The notes under the pieces were generated by a model. The model saw only the letters and a list, made by a program, of their open reading frames with translations, had not been told where the DNA came from and searched no databases. From JACOMS01 sp964352785 (GTDB lineage Bacteria > Pseudomonadota > Alphaproteobacteria > Caulobacterales > Maricaulaceae), in the NCBI GenBank assembly GCA_964352785.1, contig CAYGTI010000016.1, positions 11,690 to 75,689 on the forward strand: DNA of 64,000 nucleotides, written 5' to 3'. Below are positions 26,526 to 34,601 of this stretch, piece after piece (positions within the stretch are counted from its first letter, which is position 1; each line of letters starts with the position of its first letter). The position numbers were made by a program, and so were the translations under genes.

Positions 26526-27749
26526 TTGAACACCGCTTATATTTATGATGCGGTGCGCACGCCGCGCGGCAAAGGGCGGCCCGCATCGGCGAAAAAGCCT
26601 GGTGGATCGTTAGCCAGCATAGCGCCGCATATACTTGTTGCAGGATTAATTGACGCGCTGGAGGTCCGTAACCCCGGGATGGGTCGATCCGTAGAGCGCC
26701 TGATTCTTGGCTGCGTCGGGCAAGTGGGGCCGCAAGGCGGACATATTGCGCTGGTCAGTCGCCTTGCGTCAAACCTACCCGATCATGTCTCTGTGAAAAG
26801 CTTGAATAATTATTGCGTCTCAGGCCTGAGCGCTGTTACGGACGCCGCGCTCTGGGCGCAGTCCGGCCATGCCGGGCTACATCTTGCAGGCGGCGTTGAA
26901 TGCCTGTCTCAGGTCGGTTTTTTGGCGGATAATGCAGCCTATTATAATGATCCGCAATTAATTACGCAGCTAAACTACGCGCCGCCGATTCTAGGCGCAG
27001 AATTAATGGCCAGCCTTGAGGGTTACAGCAAGGCTGATTTGGATGAGTTAACATTATTATCCCACCGCCGCGCCGCCGCCGCGTGGGCCAGCTGGCATTA
27101 CGCTAACAGCGTTATCCCGGTCCGCGGCCCTGACGGCCAAATTATTCTGGATGATGATGAACTTATCCGTGCAGATTTATGTGTAGATGATCTAGCGAAC
27201 ATGTCTCCGGCTTTTGCCGCGCTCGGCGCGCAAGGGTATGATGCTATGATGCTGGCCCGGCACCCGAACCTGTCGGAGGTTTCTCATATTCATTCGGTTG
27301 CAAACTGCCCGGGGCTCGCAGATGGTGCGTCATTGGTTTTGATCGGAGATCGAGCTGCTGGCGAAATAGCAGGATTAAAGCCTCTTGCTAAAATAACCAC
27401 TTTTGCAGAGACGGGCGGTGATCCTGTCTTGCAGTTTACGGCTGGATTTGCGTCTATGGAAAGAGCGCTTAAGCAAGCCGGGTTGAGCCTTGCCGATATG
27501 GACAGGATTGAATTTATGGAAGCCTTTGCTGCGGTGCCGCTTAAATTTCAAAGGGACTATGATGTGGATTGGGATAAGGTCAATGTTGGCGGCGGACACT
27601 TGGCCATGGGGCATCCTATGGGGGCGACGGGCGGTATTTTGGTCACGGCTCTGGTGCACGAATTGATCCGGTGCGGGGGTCAGTTTGGCCTTGTTGTGGC
27701 TCATGCGGGCGGCGGCATCGGTATGGCGATGATAATCGAGCGGGTTTAG
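26526..27749 (+). CDS. acetyl-CoA acyltransferase (thiolase), variant active site
   Basis: The nucleophile is Cys97 in LNNYCVSGLSA. GGGHLAMGHPMGATG carries the catalytic His. The usual C-terminal C-x-GGG-x-G motif reads HAGGGIG, so the second catalytic Cys is replaced by His. The TTG start at 26526 follows the first thiolase by 3 bases and gives the expected N-terminus (YIYDAVRTPRGKG). It probably works in fatty-acid beta-oxidation or a related pathway with its neighbour; the altered residue could change the reaction. Confidence 0.87.
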   Translation: MNTAYIYDAVRTPRGKGRPASAKKPGGSLASIAPHILVAGLIDALEVRNPGMGRSVERLILGCVGQVGPQGGHIALVSRLASNLPDHVSVKSLNNYCVSGLSAVTDAALWAQSGHAGLHLAGGVECLSQVGFLADNAAYYNDPQLITQLNYAPPILGAELMASLEGYSKADLDELTLLSHRRAAAAWASWHYANSVIPVRGPDGQIILDDDELIRADLCVDDLANMSPAFAALGAQGYDAMMLARHPNLSEVSHIHSVANCPGLADGASLVLIGDRAAGEIAGLKPLAKITTFAETGGDPVLQFTAGFASMERALKQAGLSLADMDRIEFMEAFAAVPLKFQRDYDVDWDKVNVGGGHLAMGHPMGATGGILVTALVHELIRCGGQFGLVVAHAGGGIGMAMIIERV

Positions 27750-27814
27750 CGCACGGAAATGTGCTGATGCTGGGGTACAAGCCGCTCGTATAGGCCAAAT
27801 CCGGTGCGCGGCCA

Positions 27815-28483
27815 TTAAGGCTCTGATCTGAACTCATAATAAAGTCCCGCGCCGGGCACTTGAAAAATGGGATCGCCGCCGACGAGCCGCCCGGCTTCGC
27901 GGTATCGCAAAGTGTCGGCCAAGATAATGTCCGCGGATAAAACCATATCCCGGCCCGAGCGCGAGGTAATTCGGCAGGTCTCCGGGATCGAGAAATGATA
28001 GACGCCGCCTTTGATCTGAAGAGGCAGGGCGCATTTTGCTCCGTAAGAGATCAGATCATCTGGCCCCAAATTCGCCAGCAGGTCATCATCACTAAAGTCT
28101 ACCGGGTTTTTGAGCGAATAAAAATCCATAAAAACATCTTTATCCGCTTGGCGGAAGGCCCACAGGCGTTGGCGTGAAACATCTCCGTTTGCATCCGTGT
28201 TTCGCCATTCGAGCGCTATCACTGCGCCCGGAAGGGTTGAGTTCTCAACCCGTTTGAAAACCGCATGCTTTTGGTCAACCCAAGGCCGGATATCACCGAT
28301 TTTTGGCAAGACCTTCAGCGCGGCGTCGGTGGCTTGGTATTGTGCTGCGTTAGAATAGCTGCCCGTTAACGCGGTCAGGACATCAGCGCGAACATTGGTT
28401 GGCGGGCCGGGCATCATGGACTGGCAGGACAATATAAGACAGGCCGCGCAGAGCAGCGCGATCATTTTTATATTGCCGTTCAC
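27815..28483 (-). CDS. lipoprotein resembling CpcT/CpeT-type chromophore lyases
   Basis: A signal sequence with lipobox LILSC (Cys near residue 20) precedes a domain with GSYSNAAQYQ, VIALEWRN, LWAFRQADKDVFMDFYSLKNP, YGAKCALPLQIKGGVYHFSIPETCRI and a final GDPIFQVPGAGLYYEF. The order matches the CpcT/CpeT fold, which also occurs outside phycobilisome organisms with unknown role. It lies directly downstream of sdaA on the same strand (1 base apart). The family call is tentative. Confidence 0.6.
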   Translation of the reverse strand: MNGNIKMIALLCAACLILSCQSMMPGPPTNVRADVLTALTGSYSNAAQYQATDAALKVLPKIGDIRPWVDQKHAVFKRVENSTLPGAVIALEWRNTDANGDVSRQRLWAFRQADKDVFMDFYSLKNPVDFSDDDLLANLGPDDLISYGAKCALPLQIKGGVYHFSIPETCRITSRSGRDMVLSADIILADTLRYREAGRLVGGDPIFQVPGAGLYYEFRSEP

Positions 28484-28484
28484 C

Positions 28485-29861
28485 TTAGCATTCCACCACG
28501 TTAACGGCGAGGCCGCCTTGGCTCGTTTCTTTGTATTTAGAGCTCATATCAAGGCCGGTTTGACGCATGGTCTCGATGACTTGATCAAGGCTGACTTTCA
28601 TTTGCGCGGGCGCATGAAGCGCCAGCCGCGCGGCGTTGACCGCTTTGACCGCGCCAATGGCGTTGCGCTCGATACAGGGAATTTGCACAAGCCCGCCAAC
28701 GGGATCACATGTCAGGCCAAGATTATGCTCCATCCCAATCTCGGCAGCGCTCGCCACCTGTTGCGGGTTGCCGCCCCAAACCGCCGCAAGGCCGCCCGCC
28801 GCCATAGAACAGGCCACGCCGACCTCGCCTTGGCAGCCCATTTCTGCGCCGGATATCGACGCGCGTTGTTTGTAGAGCATACCGATACCGCCTGCGGTCA
28901 AAAGGAACTTGCGGATATTCGCCGCGTTGGCACGTTCGCCCGCACAATAATGTTTGAGCACAGAGGGGATGATCCCCGCCGCGCCGTTGGTCGGCGCTGT
29001 CACAACTTGCCCGCCGCCCGCATTTTCCTCATTCACGGCCATGGCGTAAACATTGAGCCAATCAAATAACTGCTCGCGTTCATTGGATAACGGCCCGCCG
29101 TGCAGTTTCTGCCAAATCCCGGGCGCGCGGCGTTTAACCTTCAGCCCGCCCGGCAAAACGCCTTCGGTGTTTAGGCCGCGCTCGATACAGGCTTGCATGA
29201 CATCCGATATACGGTCAAGCGCGGCGTTGGTTTCCGCGCGCGGGCGCATGGCGTCTTCATTGGCGAAAATAACATCATGAATATTGATATCGCCAGCCTC
29301 GCAAAAACCCAGCAATTCCGCCGCCGAGGTGAACGGGTACGGCACGCTCGCGCCGACATTGATGATATCGTCTTTAAGCGGTGTTGAGAGCTGATCATGG
29401 GAGGCTATAAACCCGCCCCCTGTCGAGTAATAAATCTGCGCGAGCAGATCTTGGCCCTTTGCGTCAAACGCGGCGAGTTTCATCTCATTCGGGTGCAGGT
29501 CCGTCGGCGTTTCATAATCGAACAGCAAATCTTTATCAGGGTCAAAGGCAATATCTCGCCCGCCGCCTAGGGGCAGGAGTTTATTCGCGTAGGCCCGCGC
29601 CACTTGCGCGTCCGCCATATTCGGATCAAGCGTTTCAGGCTCCAGCCCCAACAGCCCCAAAACAACGGCTTTGGGGGTTGCATGGCCTGTGCCCGTAAAG
29701 GCGAGCGAGCCGCGCAACCAAACCACAACTCGCACCGTATCATCATAAACCCCGTCCGAGATAAGGCTATCAACAAACCGCTTAGCAATCCGGATCGGCC
29801 CAACAGTATGAGAACTGGACGGGCCAATACCAATACGAAAAAGATCGAGAACTGAAAGCAT
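28485..29861 (-). CDS. sdaA: L-serine ammonia-lyase, iron-sulfur type
   Basis: The single-chain enzyme deaminates L-serine to pyruvate. The N-terminal beta domain starts LSVLDLFRIGIGPSSSHTVGPIRIA. The alpha domain has NAAGGIIPSVLKHYC-like and CQGEVGVACSMAAGGL motifs with the cluster cysteines (CAGERAN, GCQGEVG, LTCDPVGGLVQIPCIERNA). Length (458 residues) is standard. It is followed by the CpcT-like lipoprotein gene. Confidence 0.95.
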   Translation of the reverse strand: MLSVLDLFRIGIGPSSSHTVGPIRIAKRFVDSLISDGVYDDTVRVVVWLRGSLAFTGTGHATPKAVVLGLLGLEPETLDPNMADAQVARAYANKLLPLGGGRDIAFDPDKDLLFDYETPTDLHPNEMKLAAFDAKGQDLLAQIYYSTGGGFIASHDQLSTPLKDDIINVGASVPYPFTSAAELLGFCEAGDINIHDVIFANEDAMRPRAETNAALDRISDVMQACIERGLNTEGVLPGGLKVKRRAPGIWQKLHGGPLSNEREQLFDWLNVYAMAVNEENAGGGQVVTAPTNGAAGIIPSVLKHYCAGERANAANIRKFLLTAGGIGMLYKQRASISGAEMGCQGEVGVACSMAAGGLAAVWGGNPQQVASAAEIGMEHNLGLTCDPVGGLVQIPCIERNAIGAVKAVNAARLALHAPAQMKVSLDQVIETMRQTGLDMSSKYKETSQGGLAVNVVEC

Positions 29862-29907
29862 GATTAGCCGTTACGCAATGTGCGGGTCTTTGGCAAGACG
29901 GTGTGTG

Positions 29908-29919
29908 GGCTTTGTCACC
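29908..29919 (+). repeat. possible left terminal repeat of a decayed IS6-family element
   Basis: GGCTTTGTCACC, 39 bases before the transposase fragment, resembles IS6-family ends (GGCTTTGTTGC-like). No matching right end was found. Confidence 0.4.
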
Positions 29920-29957
29920 TTAATACCGGCTTTCAGACAATTCGCTAAAGTATAGCG

Positions 29958-30520
29958 ATGCAAACCTTAATTTACAACCGTCACGGCTTCCAGCCCGATG
30001 TAATCAAACGTGCCGTTTGGATGTATTTTCGTTTCAATCTAAGTTTTCGTGATGTCGAAGAGCTGATGATCGAACGCGGTATCGATGTGTCTTACGAAAC
30101 CATCCGACGTTGGGTGATAAGTTCGGAACGGCATATGCAAAACGGGTAAAGTCTCGATCCGAACACCCCGCTCCTGTTTGGCATTTGGACGCAGTCTAAA
30201 CGAAAATTAACGGTCGAATGGTTTATCTCTGGCGGGCCGTTGATGACGAAGGAACCGTTCTTGATGTCGTTATTCAGCAACACCGCAATACTAAGGCGGC
30301 CACACGGTTACTGCGTAAACTCCTCAGAACCTAGAGCATCAAGCCCACTCGTATAGTTACGGACCGGCTTGCTTCTTACAGAGCGGCTCTCAAGTGTTTA
30401 GGCCTAAAACACTTGCAAGATGTCGGCGTTAGAAAGAACAATCGCGCCGAATGCGCCCACGTTCCGATACAAAGGCGAGAACGAAAAGCCCAAAAATTCA
30501 GATCTGTGAGAACCGCTCAA
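29958..30520 (+). pseudogene. decayed IS6-family transposase
   Basis: The first 60 residues (RHGFQPDVIKRAVWMYFRF, then LSFRDVEELMIERGIDVSYETIRRWV) are a clear IS6/IS26-type N-terminus. After a stop at 30147-30149, further pieces read in other frames or past stops: a segment like WHLDAV, then GRMVYLWRAVDDEGTVLDVVIQ, RNTKAATRLLRKLL, IVTDRLASYRAALKCLGL and KNNRAECAHVPIQRRERKAQKF. The DDE core is broken by stops and frameshifts, so it cannot be active alone. Confidence 0.85.
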
Positions 30521-30717
30521 AAAACTGCTTACAGCCCACGGCCAAATATACAATCTCTTCAATCACCGACGTCACTTAATCTCAAGAAACACGCTTCGAA
30601 AAATTCGTATCATCCCTCAATCCGAATGGAATACGCTGACGTCTCCTGTCATGTGATAAGATCGATGCAAAAAATTAAACACGGCGAGGCAATTTACCTA
30701 ACAACACCCTTTCGCAT
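30521..30717. other. residual DNA after the IS6 relic
   Basis: No gene, intact inverted repeat or known repeat copy is visible between the transposase remnant and the terminator of the lipoprotein gene. Confidence 0.5.
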
Positions 30718-30750
30718 AAAAAACCCGCCTCGGACTGAACCGGGCGGGCC
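30718..30750 (-). terminator. intrinsic terminator of the Cys/Ser/Thr-rich lipoprotein gene
   Basis: On the minus strand GGCGGG pairs with CCCGCC across a short loop, with additional CCGG/CGG pairing inside, and is followed by a run of T. It lies 20-50 bp past the stop at 30772. Confidence 0.8.
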
Positions 30751-30771
30751 TTTCACAAAGTTGTGCTGGTA

Positions 30772-31572
30772 TTACTTGCGGATAGGCAAGTAATCTGTGG
30801 CTGTATAACCCGTGGAGCTACCATAACCGGATGACATGCAAGAGCCATTGCTTTGAATAACCGTACCTGTGCTACAGGTTGTTGGCTCGATATAGGTTGT
30901 TGCTGGCTCAACATATGTCGTTGTTGTTGAGTGACTGCTGTAGGACGAACCGCCGGATTGCATACATGTATTATCTGATTGCAAGCTTGTGCCCGCCGGA
31001 CATTCAACACTACCCGAAGAGTAAGAGGTGGTCGTTGACGGCGTATAAGACGATGTTGTTGTGCTACTGTAGGAATTGCCGGAATATGATCCGCCTTGCA
31101 GACAGGTATTATCTGATTGCAGAGTTGTTCCAGCCGGGCATTCAACTGTTGCGCCTGTTGTGTATGTGGATGTACCCCCAGTGTAAGTGGATGTACCGCC
31201 AGTATAGGTAGAGCCATATTCAATTGGACCCGTTAAACCACCGCCATACCCGGTCGTTGTTGTCGTAATCGGAGCGCTGTGACCTGTAGGGTAGCCGCAG
31301 TTTGTACCGCAATCCGTATAAACAACAGGCGGAAGCACGGGCTCCGCCGGAACGGCTACGGGCGCAGGACCGTAACATTCACTGCCATAACGCGTTGAAA
31401 CCGGTGCAGGTACGTGCGTATCGACAACGCCGCAATTACTTGGCCCGCTTTCATAAGCATAAATTTCACCCGGATAGCTCGCGCCATGATGACTCGCACA
31501 CGCTGAAAGCATTAAACCGGAAATTCCCATCGCGGCGATAACGCCATTTCGCATTACTAAACTCGTGCTCAT
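30772..31572 (-). CDS. Ser/Thr/Tyr-rich lipoprotein with three Cys repeats
   Basis: The lipoprotein signal ends LMLSAC (Cys25). The mature part is low-complexity, with two near-identical units (ECPAGTTLQSDNTCLQ and ECPAGTSLQSDNTCMQ) and a third degenerate unit (CSTGTVIQSNGSCM), separated by Ser/Thr/Tyr linkers, plus earlier Cys pairs. The paired Cys suggest disulfides in the envelope or on the surface. The start at 31572 has GGGAGG upstream; the longer frame adds 23 non-signal residues. The family was not recognised. Confidence 0.75.
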   Translation of the reverse strand: MSTSLVMRNGVIAAMGISGLMLSACASHHGASYPGEIYAYESGPSNCGVVDTHVPAPVSTRYGSECYGPAPVAVPAEPVLPPVVYTDCGTNCGYPTGHSAPITTTTTGYGGGLTGPIEYGSTYTGGTSTYTGGTSTYTTGATVECPAGTTLQSDNTCLQGGSYSGNSYSSTTTSSYTPSTTTSYSSGSVECPAGTSLQSDNTCMQSGGSSYSSHSTTTTYVEPATTYIEPTTCSTGTVIQSNGSCMSSGYGSSTGYTATDYLPIRK

Positions 31573-31655
31573 ATTGAGCCTCCCATATTGATACACTGGA
31601 CACTGCCTTGCAACTATTAGACCAAAAAATAATGAAGGCATGGTTTACGTGCGCA

Positions 31656-32981
31656 TTATTCTTCTTTTTTGAATAAAACTGCAAAAAACCCGTCGCAGCC
31701 ACCTTTTTCTCCAAACAGGTGAGGCAGCATCCTGAGATACCCGTTTTCATCAACACACTCAGCCTGAAGGCCTAATCCCGTATTATAAAAAGGCACCGCC
31801 TTCATTTCTGAAAATGTCGCGCGGGTATACTGCGCCTGAGCCTCACCCTCTTCGGTCTGAAGCGAACAACTGCAATATAAAAGGCGGCCTCCAGGCCTTA
31901 CGCACTTTATGGCCGAGGCGATTAACTTTTTTTGCAACCGCGCGAGCGCGCCCACATCTTTGGGTGTGCGGTTATAGAGCACATCGGGGTGACGCCTATA
32001 AGTCCCTGTCGCGCTACACGGCGCGTCTAATAGGACAAGGTCAAAGGTACGGTTTGTCTGCGCAATCCAAGATACAGCGTCCGCCTCAATTATATCGGCT
32101 TGTAGCCGAGTGCGGCTCAAGTTTTCCTCAACGCGCTCCAGTCTCTCGGCTGATTTATCAAGCGCTGTCACGTGCGCCCCTTTTGCTGCAAGCTGCATCG
32201 TCTTCCCGCCCGGCGCGGCGCACATGTCCAAGACAGTTTGTCCCGAAATATCCCCCAGCGCCATAACTGGCAAGCTTGCGGCAATGTCTTGAATCCACCA
32301 CTCACCGTCCGCGAAACTTTCAAGTTCGGGCACGCGGCCCCCCCGGCTCAGCCGTACCGTCCAATCACTTAGCGCATCACCGCCAAGTTTCTCTGCCCAT
32401 GCATCCGCCCCGTCTTTGACATGAATGTCCAGCGGCGGCTCCTTTAACAGCTCGGCGGCCATCCGGCGCATGACAGGCTTTCCGTAAGCTTTCTCCCACG
32501 AGGCGCGAATCCAGCCTGGAATGTTTGCACTTGGCGGCGTCGCGGCCACAAGAGTCGCCCCTTGGTCTGAAACTTTCCTGAGCACAGCATTGACCATACC
32601 GCTATAGGCGCGGGTTTTCGAAGAGGTTTTAAGCAGCGCAACAGACTCGCCCACGGCCGCATGTACAGGCGTTTTCAAAAATAAGAGCTGCGCCGCACCT
32701 GTCCTGAGCACCGCATGGGGAAAAGAGGCTGGTTGGCGTTTTAAAAAGGGGGATAGTGCGGCATCAATCTGGCCCATACGCCGAAAAACCGTTGCTGTGA
32801 TTAACCGCGCAAACGCCCGGTCGCGGGCTGATAAAGCCTCATAATCAGCTTGGCGGAGCAGCGCCGTTTCGAGCTGTGCCTGATCACGCAAAACATGCTG
32901 GACGGCCCTGGCGGCGCACAACCGCGCAGACGGCGCGTGCGACCGGGCTGCGCGCATTGAAGGCGTATCAGGTTTTGTCAT
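31656..32981 (-). CDS. rsmB: 16S rRNA m5C967 methyltransferase-type RsmB
   Basis: This SAM-dependent RNA cytosine-5 methyltransferase has an N-terminal NusB-like helical domain (about residues 15-145) and a C-terminal Rossmann domain with VLDMCAAPGGKTMQLA (motif I), DAPCSATGTYRRHPD (Cys of motif IV) and LLYCSCSLQTEEGEAQ (catalytic Cys of motif VI). Length (441 residues) is normal. The first residues are long and basic, so a later start is possible. The rRNA position is by analogy. Confidence 0.93.
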   Translation of the reverse strand: MTKPDTPSMRAARSHAPSARLCAARAVQHVLRDQAQLETALLRQADYEALSARDRAFARLITATVFRRMGQIDAALSPFLKRQPASFPHAVLRTGAAQLLFLKTPVHAAVGESVALLKTSSKTRAYSGMVNAVLRKVSDQGATLVAATPPSANIPGWIRASWEKAYGKPVMRRMAAELLKEPPLDIHVKDGADAWAEKLGGDALSDWTVRLSRGGRVPELESFADGEWWIQDIAASLPVMALGDISGQTVLDMCAAPGGKTMQLAAKGAHVTALDKSAERLERVEENLSRTRLQADIIEADAVSWIAQTNRTFDLVLLDAPCSATGTYRRHPDVLYNRTPKDVGALARLQKKLIASAIKCVRPGGRLLYCSCSLQTEEGEAQAQYTRATFSEMKAVPFYNTGLGLQAECVDENGYLRMLPHLFGEKGGCDGFFAVLFKKEE

Positions 32982-33012
32982 GAGAAGCGCTTAACAGACT
33001 GTATACGAACGC

Positions 33013-33405
33013 TTAGTTTAAACTAAGCGGCTCGTGCGGACTATCCAAAAGAAATGTTGGAATATCGACGCAGAATCGGTCGCCCGTAGGTGTTTCCATA
33101 TAATAATTGCCCAGCATCATACCGGACGGGGCCGTCAAAGGCGCTCCGGACGTATAGCGAAACACCTCGCCGGGTTTTAGCACAGGCTGCTCGCCCACAA
33201 CACCCGCGCCCCGCACCTCTTGCACTTGGCCGCGGCTGTCAGCGATTTTCCAAAACCGTTCAACGACCTGCAAATCCGTTTCTGTCTGGTTTTCAATTTC
33301 TACTGTATAGGCCCAGATAAAGCGGTGATCTGCGGGCGATGACTGATCGTGCAAATAATCCGGCTCTACGCGAACGATCACGTCTTTTGTTTTTTGTTCA
33401 TACAT
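33013..33405 (-). CDS. apaG: ApaG protein
   Basis: This is a small fibronectin-like protein found across proteobacteria; role not settled. The core motif HRFIWAYTVEIENQTETDLQVVERFWKIADSRGQVQEVRGAGVVGEQPVLKPGEVFRYTSG is highly characteristic, followed by GMMLGNYYM. The ATG at 33405 gives 130 residues, the family length; the frame extends upstream to 33456 without reason to use it. It lies 31 bp upstream of rsmB on the same strand. Confidence 0.95.
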   Translation of the reverse strand: MYEQKTKDVIVRVEPDYLHDQSSPADHRFIWAYTVEIENQTETDLQVVERFWKIADSRGQVQEVRGAGVVGEQPVLKPGEVFRYTSGAPLTAPSGMMLGNYYMETPTGDRFCVDIPTFLLDSPHEPLSLN

Positions 33406-33554
33406 TGCGGTACGCCTTATCTCTCTCGCAAGAGTGCCCCTTTGATCGCGCAACATCTAACGTTTCCATCCTTAGCGCAAGCGTCTTATCCAGCTAAGCG
33501 GATAAATTTACAGGACATTCTTGCCACAGGCGAAGGCTGTGATAGGTCTGGCTC

Positions 33555-34568
33555 ATGCAAAACGGGATTTTACCAGAACAAGATATCCATACGCTTGCCA
33601 CGGCAGGAGGCGTCAAAGCCAGTGTCAGCTTAGCCAGCGGGCAAATACAGCCCGCAAGTCTTGATCTGCGGCTTGGTCATACGGCCTATCGTCTACGGGC
33701 TAGTTTTTTACCCGGAGAGGGGCGCAGCGTCTCAGAATGCTTGGGTGATGTGGTCATGCATAAAATTGACCTAACAGACGGCGCGGTTTTAGAAACGGGC
33801 TGTGTCTATTTGGTACCTCTCGCCGAAAGCCTTGCCCTGCCGAGCGGGCTCAGCGCCGCAGCAAATCCCAAAAGCTCAACCGGCCGGCTGGATGTGTTTA
33901 CCCGCGTGATCTGCGACGGCGCGACCCGGTTTGACGGTATTCCAGAGAGCTATGAAGGGCCGCTTTATGTCGAGATCGCGCCGCGCACTTTTTCTGTTTT
34001 GGCAAGGCCGGGCGATAGGCTGGTGCAAATCAGGTTCCGGCGCGGAGTGACGCAAAGGTTAGGCACACAAACGGTCAGCATTGATCTGAAAGGTATGGAC
34101 AGCACCGGGATTATTGGATGGCGCGCGCGCCGCCATGCAGGCCTTGTCGATATAGGCAAAATCGGCGCGCACGCTGCAAGAGATTACTGGGAGCCCTTGC
34201 TTGCGCCCGACGGAACACTTGTGCTCGACCCGGATGAGTTTTACATTCTAGCCTCTAAGGAAGCCGTCATTATTCCCGATAACCGCGCCGCAGAAATGGC
34301 TCCAATTGCGCCAGAAATCGGCGAGTTTCGAGCGCATTATGCGGGGTTTTTCGATCCGGGGTTTGGCGTCAAAGAAGCCGGAGGCGCGGGCTCCCGCGCT
34401 GTGCTCGAAGTCAGAGGCCGAGACGTTCCATTTTTGTTGCGCCACGGACAACCCGTCGCCAAACTTGTGTTCGAGCCCATGAGCGCGGTCCCGCAAACCC
34501 TCTACGGCAAAGACGGCTCACACTACCAAGCCCAAGGCCTCAGGTTATCCAAGCACTTTACCCTTTAA
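33555..34568 (+). CDS. dcd: 2'-deoxycytidine 5'-triphosphate deaminase, long alphaproteobacterial form
   Basis: Dcd enzymes deaminate dCTP to dUTP for thymidylate synthesis. The 337-residue protein is about twice the length of E. coli Dcd and looks like two dUTPase-fold halves: PASLDLRLGHTAYRL and PKSSTGRLDVFTRV in the first half, then EFYILASKEAVIIP and the final VPQTLYGKDGSHYQAQGLRLSKHF in the second. Long forms are standard in alphaproteobacteria. No adjacent gene in the pathway is present. Confidence 0.88.
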   Translation: MQNGILPEQDIHTLATAGGVKASVSLASGQIQPASLDLRLGHTAYRLRASFLPGEGRSVSECLGDVVMHKIDLTDGAVLETGCVYLVPLAESLALPSGLSAAANPKSSTGRLDVFTRVICDGATRFDGIPESYEGPLYVEIAPRTFSVLARPGDRLVQIRFRRGVTQRLGTQTVSIDLKGMDSTGIIGWRARRHAGLVDIGKIGAHAARDYWEPLLAPDGTLVLDPDEFYILASKEAVIIPDNRAAEMAPIAPEIGEFRAHYAGFFDPGFGVKEAGGAGSRAVLEVRGRDVPFLLRHGQPVAKLVFEPMSAVPQTLYGKDGSHYQAQGLRLSKHFTL

Positions 34569-34601
34569 AGTTCTTAAGCGCTCGTCTATTCTCGAACTAA
34601 T

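Noticed and set aside
30413..30793. 126-residue ORF after the serine dehydratase gene
   Set aside because: Its first third is a translated piece of the decayed IS6 transposase; the rest has no gene-like features.
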